A stretch of DNA of 64,000 bases from Orthonyx spaldingii (lineage: Eukaryota; Chordata; Aves; Passeriformes; Orthonychidae), in the NCBI GenBank assembly GCA_013397795.1, contig VZTJ01004093.1:124001-188000 (forward strand), given 5' to 3'. The position numbers were made by a program, and so were the translations under genes. The notes under the pieces are model-generated. The model had not been told where the DNA came from. It saw nothing but the letters and a program-made list of their open reading frames with translations, and searched no databases. Shown piece after piece: positions 29,011-39,838 of the stretch (the stretch's first letter is position 1; each line of letters opens with the position of its first letter).

Positions 29011-29038
29011 TGTATAAGTCTGAGGACTCTCATATCAG
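29011..29038 (+). other. Candidate 28-nt exon
   Basis: A strong acceptor, with a pyrimidine tract free of AG and ending ccctccttgtccctgtag, stops at 29010. The donor gtaagac follows at 29039. The 28 nt between them are too short to judge for coding. The pair is better than most acceptor-donor pairs in the window, but nothing confirms transcription. It could be a non-coding 5' exon of a gene running to the right, or a chance pair. Confidence 0.25.
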
Positions 29039-29403
29039 GTAAGACTAAATCTCCCATCTAATCTAAAATAAATTTTAATAATTATTCAGATACAGAAGTA
29101 TTGATATCTCTTTTGAATACCTGATAGCGAGCTGGCCAGAATTACCATTTTCAGATAAATCTTAAAAATATCATCTTTAACCAGTACATCTTTCCTATTT
29201 TCTGTGAGTGACTTTGCGGCCATGAAATACAAAGGCACAGTTTCTTCCATGCTTGTTAAAGTTTATCTATCCTTATTTTCTTTAGATATCAGAGTACAGT
29301 TTGGTCTAAGTGGAGAAAAATACTGCTTGTCTTTGTTGCATCAGGGAAGATCAGGGTAGACTACAAATTTTCCAAGATTCTGTACCAAATACAAAAGATG
29401 AAA

Positions 29404-29531
29404 CTGGGAGGGGTGGGAGGCAGGAGCAGGAGGGCTGAGGCATTTAAATCACACCACACAAGTGGGAGAATGATCCATACTAGGCAGAGCTCACCAGGCT
29501 GCTGCTGCAGTCGTTGCCTTCATCTTCCATT
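29404..29531 (+). promoter_or_regulatory. Candidate promoter and first exon
   Basis: This small GC-richer pocket stands out from its AT-rich surroundings. A G-rich block at 29407-29440 (GGGAGGGGTGGGAGG and further GG/GGG runs) resembles Sp/KLF binding sites and could form a G-quadruplex with one long loop. A TATA-like ATTTAAAT follows at about 29441-29448. A further ~80 bp of more complex sequence with CTGCTGCTGCAG ends in a good donor, CATT before gtaagtctg, at 29532. The order of GC-box, TATA-like word and donor fits a first non-coding exon starting near 29470. No cap or CAGE evidence can be seen from sequence. Confidence 0.3.
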
Positions 29532-32500
29532 GTAAGTCTGCACCTAACGTGTTGTCTTCTTGGTGCATCAGCATGTTGAGGAATGAACCATCCTAAGAGG
29601 CTTCAAAGGTCTTCCTCTCTGCTCATGACAGGAGTTGGATAATTGCCTGTCCACTGGATTATATCAGCCATCATGGATTACTCAGGCAAGGCAAAGAAAT
29701 TCCCTGTAGCTGTACTTTTGAATGTATATATCCACTTCTCTGTCTAAGTTTTTTGTCGCATCAGTACAGCAATTAAATTTCTAAGCAATAATAGGATTAA
29801 GCATGCATTTTGGAGGGGAGGGTTTTTTTATTATTATTATTTGTTTTGTGCATTTCAGTTGTTTTAATGTATTACAAAATTACCTAATTAAATAAGGTTT
29901 GATTATATTAATGTCAGGCATTCAGTACCAGATTTCTTGCTTTTCAGAATACCTTCAAAAAAGCATAAAAAGGATTTAAGCAAATTCTAATAAAAACAAT
30001 TCTAGTGGAAGTTTGCTGAAATGTAAAGGTCATGTGTTTGCTTCTACATTTCAAAACGTCGTAGTACAAGCAGTTTCCTTTTAGCATTCATTCTGGGTTT
30101 ATTTACAATCTGCTGAGAACAGAAAAAAAAAACTTTAGTGTGGATTGCTTTATCTTAAATAGTGGACAGTAGAGCCAACATGTAAAACCATATATTAGCA
30201 TGTCAGTCAGAGTGTTATTGTACTCCCCTGAAATAGTAGGCCTACTTCAAACAAGACTGTGATTTATGATTCAGAATCACAAAAACTCTCTTTCTAAGCT
30301 AATAAAGAAAACATCTGGGAAGACTAGATCTAAGCTTATTCAAAACTCAGAGATTTTACCTTTTATAAACTCAAATTATCTGCTTTCAGCACTGAAATAG
30401 TGCTTCATAATGACGAAAGAAACTGATCACCTGTGTACAACAGCCTGACTTAACCACAGGCTTCACTGGAAGGTGAGGGAGGTGTTTTGTAAATGTGGCA
30501 TTAAGAGTAACTGGTGGTTGTCTTGTTTTGGTGTAAGCAAGAAAACAAATTCAAGTAAATGTAAATCATGGTTCTTAGATGGCTATTACATGTATGTCTA
30601 ATATCAATAATTATATTTTTGAGAAAATTAAGTAACTATAAACACTATTGATTTCAGAATTAAGTTGAAGCTATAAGAACCATGGGGTTTGTCACATACA
30701 GAGTAAACAAACGCGACTTGAAAGAGGTTCACACACAATGGAAGTCAATGTGGTTGAAACTGAAACTGCAGAAGACAGAACAAAAGCATGAATGACAACT
30801 GTCAAGTGTTCATGAAGTTATCAGATGCTGGCATGACATTTGGTGATGTTATTTTAAATGCCTGCTTTGTGCTGAGTGTAAGATCTCAAATAATAAAGCA
30901 AACGATGAGGTTTCTGATTCCAGCATATTTAAGGGTAAAACTTTCTTTGACTTGAGCTGAGCCAGGAAAACACCCAGCAAGTGTTTTTGCAAATATAGCA
31001 TGAAACATAGAAACTACATATTCTGAGACTTAGCTCAGTACATTTGAACCTCTTGTTTTTCTTTTCTACTGGTCACATTACAGAATTCCTGCTCATCCTC
31101 TTTATATCATGCCTGCCATAGTGTCTTAGGAAAAAAGAGAAAGCAAAATATACAGAAATTTTGGTAACATACTCTCAAGCCACCTTCTGAATCAGAGTGG
31201 AACTATTTTGCAGAAGATTAAACTCACACCGAATTTGTCAATGCAAAATTCTAAGTCTTGTTCTGTTAGCTTTGCAGGGGATTTGCCTACTGAATCCAAG
31301 TGCTTACACAACTGTGCTAAGAAATTTCAAACACAGCCTTCAGCATCGCTTTAGTGGAAGAGGCAAAGAACTGCCTATCAGAAATTGCTGGTTTGGCACA
31401 CACTGAAATCTCCAACTGTCTTCAAGTAAGGTCAGGATTTTTCTTTGTCAGAGGTATTTCCATTAGTGATGAATGTTGTAATGTGTTTTCTATATGAGCA
31501 AATGGACACTTAGTGCATATAATTATATTTCCTTAGTATCATTTACCTAAGTTCAAAATGTGTAATTCATATATTGTTTTAGAATTTGTTATTTTGAAGC
31601 CGTGCCAGAAATTAGAACAAAAATTGGAATTACCATAATATTATTTTTAATATGGAGTGCACATATAAATGGAAAGAACCAAATCAAGACACAATTCAAA
31701 GTCATTATAAATAGCAACTTAACATTGAAATGTGCTGATATGGAAAAAAAAAATAAGTACAGGATTAATTATAAAGAAAAATAAAATGAACACATGCAGT
31801 AAACTACTTAGATGTGAACTTTTTCATAGAAAAAAATGTTTACTCTATCTAGAGACAGATTTAAGACCTACTGATAATTAAAAAATCCTGTTAATGGTAC
31901 TAAAGGACATTAAGAGTTCCTGCAAAATATTTCATCGAATGATAGGATTCTAAATGCGGGAAACTGCATGTACTTCCCATTCACTTTAGAACCATGTGCT
32001 TCAGCAGTTATTAGATATTAAAGCTATATAAAGCCATATCTTCTGAATGGCATTGGCCTCACCATATTTCTGCTCTATGCTAGTTTTCCTGTAACTGGTT
32101 GGATTTGGTAATGAAATCCTTCTGGGTTATTTTGGAGCATTTATGCCTCTTGCATCAAATGGAAATTAACTTTTTACATAATCAAATGTCATCAGAACAA
32201 CAAATTACTGTGACAAATATTCACCTGTTCTACTTCAATTGTTCATCTGTGGAGACCTTTAGTGTGTAATTTATGGGAAATCTGACTTTAAATGAAAAAT
32301 AAATGTAGAATTATACCGAAGGTTGGGTGTCAAGTACTACACATCCAGTAAGAGAGCTTGTTGCCAGAGTAATGGGGAAAATACTGTAAGGTAAATGAAA
32401 TGTTTCCAAGTTTTCAAAAGGCATGTAGCTGTCAACTTTCTTGTTAGACCAGGGTTTTCTTTAGCAAATTATTGAAGTTTGCCACAATCCAAAGATGCTC

Positions 32501-32898
32501 ATCCCTTCAACACTGTGTGCAAAGCATTCATCAATGCAATCCCAAACTCACTGCTCTAAACTGGATTTCTAAGAAATTTCAAAGCATTAAATAGAGCAAG
32601 AGTCCAAGGGTCATGGCCTTATCTCTGACCTCTTGTTTGAGCAAGAGGGAGGTAAAGGCTATTCCAATAAGTACATGGAGCCAGTTGTCAGTACAGAGGG
32701 ACAAGAAATGAGAAACGGTCTCCAAGCACAGAAACAACAGTTGTCCCTGAGTTTTTCTGTTTCAAAGAAGGATTGAATTTTTCTTTTCTCACCCACCTGT
32801 GTGCTTTATATACATATATATGTTTCAGGAACATATAAGAACTCTGTAAAATGAGATAATAATTTTTTTCTTCCTTGTTATTCTTTATTCCTAAGGCA
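29532..32898. other. Gene-free stretch (possible intron)
   Basis: No supported coding region is present. Frames at 31197-31406 and 31602-31784 are short and lack domains. A short (ATT)n run lies at about 29829-29842. If the pocket at 29.4 kb is a first exon, this would be the start of its intron. Confidence 0.45.
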
Positions 32899-32900
32899 GA

Positions 32901-32969
32901 CCCTTCCTTCCTTCCTTCCTTCCTTCCTTCCTTCCTTCCTTCCCTTCTTCCTTCCCTCCCTCCACCCCT
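32901..32969. repeat. (TTCC)n array, left of the gap
   Basis: The repeat begins as nearly perfect CTTC tetramers and degrades to CCCTT and CCCTCC variants before running into the gap. The apparent ~380-codon frames that span it come only from the repeat and the Ns. Confidence 0.95.
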
Positions 32970-33883
32970 NNNNNNNNNNNNNNNNNNNNNNNNNNNNNNN
33001 NNNNNNNNNNNNNNNNNNNNNNNNNNNNNNNNNNNNNNNNNNNNNNNNNNNNNNNNNNNNNNNNNNNNNNNNNNNNNNNNNNNNNNNNNNNNNNNNNNNN
33101 NNNNNNNNNNNNNNNNNNNNNNNNNNNNNNNNNNNNNNNNNNNNNNNNNNNNNNNNNNNNNNNNNNNNNNNNNNNNNNNNNNNNNNNNNNNNNNNNNNNN
33201 NNNNNNNNNNNNNNNNNNNNNNNNNNNNNNNNNNNNNNNNNNNNNNNNNNNNNNNNNNNNNNNNNNNNNNNNNNNNNNNNNNNNNNNNNNNNNNNNNNNN
33301 NNNNNNNNNNNNNNNNNNNNNNNNNNNNNNNNNNNNNNNNNNNNNNNNNNNNNNNNNNNNNNNNNNNNNNNNNNNNNNNNNNNNNNNNNNNNNNNNNNNN
33401 NNNNNNNNNNNNNNNNNNNNNNNNNNNNNNNNNNNNNNNNNNNNNNNNNNNNNNNNNNNNNNNNNNNNNNNNNNNNNNNNNNNNNNNNNNNNNNNNNNNN
33501 NNNNNNNNNNNNNNNNNNNNNNNNNNNNNNNNNNNNNNNNNNNNNNNNNNNNNNNNNNNNNNNNNNNNNNNNNNNNNNNNNNNNNNNNNNNNNNNNNNNN
33601 NNNNNNNNNNNNNNNNNNNNNNNNNNNNNNNNNNNNNNNNNNNNNNNNNNNNNNNNNNNNNNNNNNNNNNNNNNNNNNNNNNNNNNNNNNNNNNNNNNNN
33701 NNNNNNNNNNNNNNNNNNNNNNNNNNNNNNNNNNNNNNNNNNNNNNNNNNNNNNNNNNNNNNNNNNNNNNNNNNNNNNNNNNNNNNNNNNNNNNNNNNNN
33801 NNNNNNNNNNNNNNNNNNNNNNNNNNNNNNNNNNNNNNNNNNNNNNNNNNNNNNNNNNNNNNNNNNNNNNNNNNNNNNNNNNN
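32970..33883. other. Assembly gap (914 N)
   Basis: The run of N is flanked on both sides by TTCC-type repeat, so it almost certainly represents more of the same array that could not be assembled. The size may be an estimate. All frames crossing it are artefacts. Confidence 0.99.
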
Positions 33884-34093
33884 TTCCTTCTGAATTCCTT
33901 CCTTCCTTCCGAATTCCTTCCGAATTCCTTCCGAATTCCTTCCTTCCGAATTCCTTCCTTCCTTCCGAATTCCTTCTGAATTCCTTCCGAATTCATTCCT
34001 TCCAAATTCCTTCTTTCTGAATTCCTTCCTTCCGAATTCCTTCCGAATTCCTTCTGAATTCCTTCCTTCCGAATTCCTTCCTTCCTTCCCTCC
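33884..34093. repeat. GAATTCC(TTCC)n minisatellite-like array, right of the gap
   Basis: About 13 copies of GAATTC are spaced by one to three TTCC units, with point variants (TGAATTC, AAATTC). The composite unit (TTCC)n-GAATTCC is absent from the left flank, which is plain TTCC. Two repeat registers therefore meet somewhere within the gap. The array ends at TCCCTCCCATGTG. It carries no coding signal. Confidence 0.95.
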
Positions 34094-37000
34094 CATGTGC
34101 ATTTACTTCAGGCCAAAGCCAAGACTCACTGATTAGACTGAGTGTTTTTGTGGGTTTCAGAGACACCATTTTTTAAAAATCCTGAAGACAGCACCACTTA
34201 CAGAGAGTGTTCTGGATCCTTTATGCTGTTATGTGATGGTAAATTCTATAATTTACTACTGCATAGGGTGCTAATAAATGCCTCTCTAATAGGTGAATAC
34301 TTTTATTCCTAAAATGTTGATTACTGTAAGTGATTCAGAAATCCTAATGAATTGCTATGTAAAAGGAAGTAATTTTGAAAATGAGCCTTTGGAGTGCATG
34401 AAAACAAAAAGAAATGCAGTTTGCTTAGGAGGTGCTGATGAGATCAAAGAAGTCCAACAGAAAATGGAACTCTTGGACTTGATCGGAATAATTTTGTTAA
34501 GTATGAGCAGATATGACTCTCAAAAAGAGTAAGCATCCAAATAAGAGGCATTTAATCTTACAAGAAAACAGTGCTTGAAGCATTTGCAAACATTCATCAC
34601 ATCCTTTCAGTATGGGCAAGGAATATTTTAAGCTAGATTGTCACTATTCTTTCTGGCAGAATTCAACTTATGAATACAAACGGCCTCTCTACCTAGCTGG
34701 CTAATAGTAACAGGTTAGAGGATGCCTTTGCACTCACCGCTGGCTTGAAAATAACACGCATGATGAAGAGGTCACAAGCTGTTGCTGGATATGATGTTTG
34801 TTGTGGCAACAGTTAAATTTATTAGTTTGACTGATATAATTTCCTGGTTGATGTACTACAGCTTGGATCTGCACTCTTGTGCATTTATTCCCTGGGTCCA
34901 TGTCTTCTCAGGAATTTATTTATTTCTGAGCTCAGTCATATCCTTTTACTCTCAGGTTTTCAGTAAGCCTCCTACTTCACTTGTCCTTGAAGTAAAAACT
35001 TTCTTCAGTATTTCAGGAGTCCTACAGTGTTTCTACTGTCTTATTAAACTTCAGGTGCTGGGGAGGTTGGCCTTTATATTTTGGGGTGGGGTTTTTTCAG
35101 TAAAAATGCAAGCCTTCTTTCTCTTTATGATTTTTTTAAAATTTTCCCCGGTGTGTCTGAGAAAAATCTTCCAAACAGCTTCAGGCTTCTTACTCTTTCT
35201 TTTCAACTGTGTACACAACACATGCAAAACTTTCTGTCTCAGACTTTTTTTTCCCTCTGTGGAAATAAAACCTTCAGAACTACTACCTTTCTTTTTGCTT
35301 GCCATCTAGTTCTCTTTAATACTCTTTCATTTGAAGTATCCAGGTAGAGCTGAATCTAATAGAAATGTCTATTTTTTTCATTTGCTTTCAGGTAAGACTG
35401 GATTATCTCATGATGTCTTGCATTAAAATTTGAACAATAAAGGATGATGCTGCCTACACACTGAGCACTGTGTGCTCAGGAAGATGCCTAAGGATTTGAT
35501 GTACCTGGTGTGCAAACCTTTCTGAGATCTTCATGCATGTCACATACCTTCTTCTGTCCCCAGTTCAGAAATCATTCTAGGAAACTATACATAGTATGAA
35601 CTCAGCAATGCTACAGCAGTGTGATTAGACTGTGAGTCCTGTATTGGTAAAAGTGATCTTTTAATTGCTGATTTGAATTCAGAAATTACACAGAAAAGCA
35701 TTGTACCAGGTGTTTTAGACTGTGAAATTAAGAGAGGAGTATTTGAACTGCTGGTTACTGAAATAAAAATGGTTCACTCTTATGCCTGTAGTTTTACTGA
35801 AAGGGGTATGCTATCATTTTCAGAACATTTCCATGCTTACTCCTGTGTACATATACTCTCACTTAAAATATCACCAGTGAGAATCAGCACATAGACACAA
35901 ATCTCATATTACCTTCCTCAGGAGAATGGTTTTTGCAGGTGAGTACACCTAAAAATGTTCTGTGGTAAACACCTGTGTTTGTGAAAATGATCCGTTCCAT
36001 AAGGTTTAAGTCATTATTATTAGTCATGTCACTTTTTTGGTTGGTGATCAGCTGCCAAAGGTTGAAGTGACATATATTCATCATATGAAAGTCAGGGGAG
36101 TCAGTTTGGATGAACTGGATGTTCCTCTTTTCTTTCTTCACTTTGAATCAGGAAAACAATGGCTATAACACAAAGCTCAGAAAATGCTTCTGTGGTCAGA
36201 CAACCATTTTCTCCAGAAAGTGCAGTGAGTCTTGTGTGCACCTGCAGTAGAACCCAAGTTCATGCAGCTCCTGGGAAAAAGGAACTCCAGAGCCTGACAA
36301 GTTCAGTGTCTGCCTAGGGTTATGAAAGATGTTTAAAGTCCTTTATGTAGGCCTTTAGTCCTAGATGTCCTGGCTTTGTGCTCTGTGAACTCATAATGGG
36401 TAGCAGAGTTTAACTTCCCTCTGTAATTCTTCTTAACTGTGGCTGGTTGGGTTGCAGACTTCGCTGCCACTTATCTTTTCAGGCATCCAAGCTGGTGACA
36501 CCTAGGGAGTCACAGCTCCACCTTGCTCAGAATTTACTGGGAGCCCCATTATTTGCAATGCTTCACACGTGTTCGATATTCTGAAAATGGTGAAAAAAGT
36601 CATGGTTTCAGTACTGAGGAGGAAAGATAAAGTTTACAGGTAGAGAGGAAGCACTGGAAATCCTGGAGTTTTCATGTAAGTATTCAACATGTTTTGGATC
36701 CCAAATTAATAGCTGATAATCAAGTTATTTGATTGTATTCAGTTTAAGTAAAAATTTTTAAATAGCGCAATATTTCTAAAATACTAAATAAGTAAAGGAT
36801 TTTATTCAGACATTAGATTTTTTGAGAAAGGAGAATAACTTTCAGTGCAGATACTTTGGAAAACATAGTAAAAAATGAATAAATCATATTATTAGTGAAA
36901 AAAAGAAACAATCCTAAAGGAACATTTAATCATTCCTTATGTATACACAAAGAAAGAACCCATACTGCTTTAATCTGGGGCTAGATTGGTTTCAGTTGGC

Positions 37001-39228
37001 TCCAGTGATGGATCAGGATGCAATTATTTTTGACAGATATGAATTTCTAGAAGGTATTTTGTATAAAAACACAGAGAAGTGACAAGAAACCTAATAGGTA
37101 TTTGGACCACAGAGGAAGTTTAATCTAGCTTTAAACCACATTTAGTTCTGTAGGAGTGTACTGCACTCATCCCTGAGTGAGATTTAGTTATTTTGTGCAC
37201 AGATTATGATATCACCACAATAAGCATGACAAATGCTCCAATTTGAGCAGGAATTCTGCCTGGATATTAAAGATCCCCTTCCAGGCATTGCCTCTGGATT
37301 TCTAATTTCCTAACCATATTCATTATGAAAAATATATGAGACATCAGCATGTCCGTATTTTAATAAAGAACAGGAGAAGCATCCAGTTAAAATTCTCTGG
37401 AAGAAAGGATTTTAACCTATAAACACTCAGACACACATGTATGTGAATCCACACATACCCTTTCTCCATTCCAAAATTTTTAACTGTTTTGGGTCTCTCT
37501 CCAGTAAAAACCCTTCATATGGGTCCTGACCAACATTGTGTTTTGTCAGGTGCTCATAAAAGTTTACTGTAACATCTCTGTGGATCAAGCAGATCTAGTC
37601 TGAAAAATTAAGTTCAGTGTAACATGGTGAAATGTGGAGGTATTTTTTGAAAAAAATTTTTACATGATATACAGGTGAAAAATTCATAGTTTTTCCTCAG
37701 GTCTCAAATGTATATAACCTAGTCATCTTCCAGCTCAAGAATGGTGATCACCCATAAAGCGTTATACAGAGAAATGAGAAGAAGAAGTAACATAAAGAAA
37801 ACAGAAATATGTTTTGCATTTTGATTGTTTATTTGTGAGGCATTTTATATGACTTTAAAGGACATGTTAAAGTTCTCAAATTTGACATCATAAGGCATTG
37901 TTGAGACTTATGATTAGTGATTGTGGCCTCAAAATTTCCTTAAACTGAGCATGCTTGTTATTTTTTTAATATGCATACCTACCTTGATGAGATTTTTCAT
38001 TTATAATTTTGGTTTTTACTCTTTCATGTTTTGTGAAACTATTCTATGGCTTGAGTCTGAGGTAGAGCTCTTACTTTGATCCACTGTTGTTTGTTCACTG
38101 CAATTTTAAACACTTTTTCCTTGTGTGTAATAGCATTTTCATATAAAATAACTGCCTGTAACAAGGAGGTTCTACTGAAGTTGGAAAATTTTGATGAAAA
38201 TTTGAACTGTGATACACTGGCTGATGGCTTGGAGTTGGAGCTGGACTGTGTGGTCTTCTTTACGGTAATAAAGTTATAAATAAGTTATAAAACCTAATTT
38301 ATTTTTTTAACATACTGTCATTAAAGACTTTGCAAAACTTCTCTTAAGATTAGTTGCATTACCTGGTTATCCTGTGCAAAATACAGCCAATTACACGAAC
38401 ATCTACTTTCTTTTGGCTGAGTTCCTGTGGTACACAAAATTATACCTTTATGTATACATTATATAACTTGTAAAGATATTTTGATTAGCTATTTGGTAGA
38501 AGATCGAGATTTGGTGGAACTGACCAAACGCAAGATGATTTTAACAGGAAAGTTAAACTGTAGTACCTATTTAGTAATAACAGTAAACATATGCATTTAT
38601 AAAAATGAGTTTTTTATAATTGGAAGTGATCAGTGTGCTTCATGTAATCTGGCAGTAAAAGTCTCTGTACCCACAAGGCTACTAAAGTTCAAAACCAATT
38701 TGGTAATCCTCCAGCTGGAAATTACAATAAATTAAGGTTATTTCTCCAAGCAATGACAAAAATATTAAGTAATGGATCTCCTTCCTTTATGTTAATTCAC
38801 ATAAGTAGAATTAGAGCCTTCTTAATTACATCAGTTGTTGAATGTTTTGATCAGGCATTTAAATACCTGCAGCAGGACTTACAGCAGGAATCATATTTCT
38901 CCTTGCTAAGCTGGAAACATTAAACCCCCAAGCAATCGGGGCAGGCATATCTGTTCTGCACAAAAGGACATAGGAGAAAACTGGCTAACTAGTAAAGCTA
39001 CAAAGGGGAAAAACCAAAAAATGGGCAAAAAAATGCCAAGGCCTACATATTGTGGATTTTTACATTTCACTTAAAATATATGTTGATGTCTATTTTTATA
39101 CCTTGCCATTACAGTTTGTGTTTTATTTTTTTCAAAAGGTATAAAGGCCTTGGAAATAAGGGTAAGTAGGTATTCTCTCTTCTCATTTCTGCACATCTCC
39201 ATGTAATTTTGCAAGATATACCATATCT
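34094..39228. other. Gene-free stretch with one long but unsupported frame
   Basis: The longest natural frame of the window (34782-35309, plus, 175 codons) lies here. It is rich in Phe, Leu, Ser and Ile, has no domain and sits in T-rich DNA, so I reject it as a gene. A possible exon is framed by cttatcttttcag at 36461-36481 and gtaagtatt near 36677, without coding content. A possible recursive splice site at 35.39 kb is listed separately. Confidence 0.5.
35371..35397 (+). promoter_or_regulatory. Candidate recursive splice site (zero-length exon)
   Basis: A long pyrimidine tract (atttttttcatttgctttc) leads into CAG at 35389-35391. It is followed immediately by the donor GTAAGAC at 35392, and a branch-point-like word CTAAT lies about 35 nt upstream. 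A fused acceptor-donor of this kind is the signature of ratchet points that split very long introns, known from Drosophila and from long neuronal genes of vertebrates. It matches the idea that this region is intron of a plus-strand gene. A chance match is possible. Confidence 0.3.
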
Positions 39229-39838
39229 TCAAAGGACAGACTGATCATTGCAAAGTGCTTTGTGGAACAACACAGCTAGATTATCTTTATCTTCTCTGAA
39301 CTCCAAAAATGATATTATGTAAATCCTTTCATCTTCTAATTTGACTACATGTAAAAAATCCTTTTGGTACTCAGAATTTGCTTCTTGGTATTTTTCTTTG
39401 ATGTCATCTTTAATCAAACATAAAAATTATTCAGCGTCACAAAGCCAAATCTTTGGAAATACATGTGCAGTCCTTAAGCATCTGTAGTTCTTGATATGTT
39501 TTGTATGTGTCAGTCATGGTAGCTTGACTATGACTTTTGAGATTTGCTCAGGTTTTCTGATAGTAGTACTGCACTAAGAAAGCTGATTCAACTTGAGACC
39601 ACCATCTCCCTTCTAAAAGAACAGACATGGGACTTTTGGGGAAATTCTTTGCTTTCAGTTTACTCAGTAACTTAGTTTTGTACTCCACAATCCCTTCTTT
39701 TCCTTTCTTATTTAATGCAATAAGAATAGAAATTATTTTCTCTTGGGGCTTGGAGAGGTCAAAAGGAAAGACAGCACTGCACTGACCAGATGAGATTGTA
39801 TAGAATTCATTCAGGCTATTAGGTCTTGTGAGCAATAG
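39229..39838 (-). pseudogene. Decayed coding-like block, unidentified
   Basis: On the minus strand two successive frames look like soluble protein rather than AT noise. The first (39835 down to 39548) contains words such as SLNEFYTISSGQCSAVFPFD and SPMSVLLEGRWW. The second (39417 down to 39229) is charged and helical, with KYQEANSEYQKDFLHVVKLE and SFLEFREDK. Between them the frame continues through about 20 plausible codons (TYQELQMLKDC) after a TGA stop. It then needs a frame change and crosses another stop. A TTTTCAG acceptor-like word precedes the block at its upstream end. I do not recognise the family. It may be a processed or unitary pseudogene or part of an old mobile element. The alternative is chance. 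Confidence 0.35.

Noticed and set aside
31945..31965. Sequence resembling an antisense CR1 tail (TCGAATGATAGGATTC)
   Set aside because: The similarity is short and no CR1 body follows.
32875..34102. Frames of 375-403 codons on both strands
   Set aside because: They run through 914 Ns and TTCC repeats, so they are artefacts.
34782..35309. 175-codon open frame on the plus strand, hydrophobic and possibly membrane-like
   Set aside because: It lies in T-rich DNA, where Phe/Leu/Ser/Ile-rich frames arise by composition. It has no domain and no splice or promoter support.
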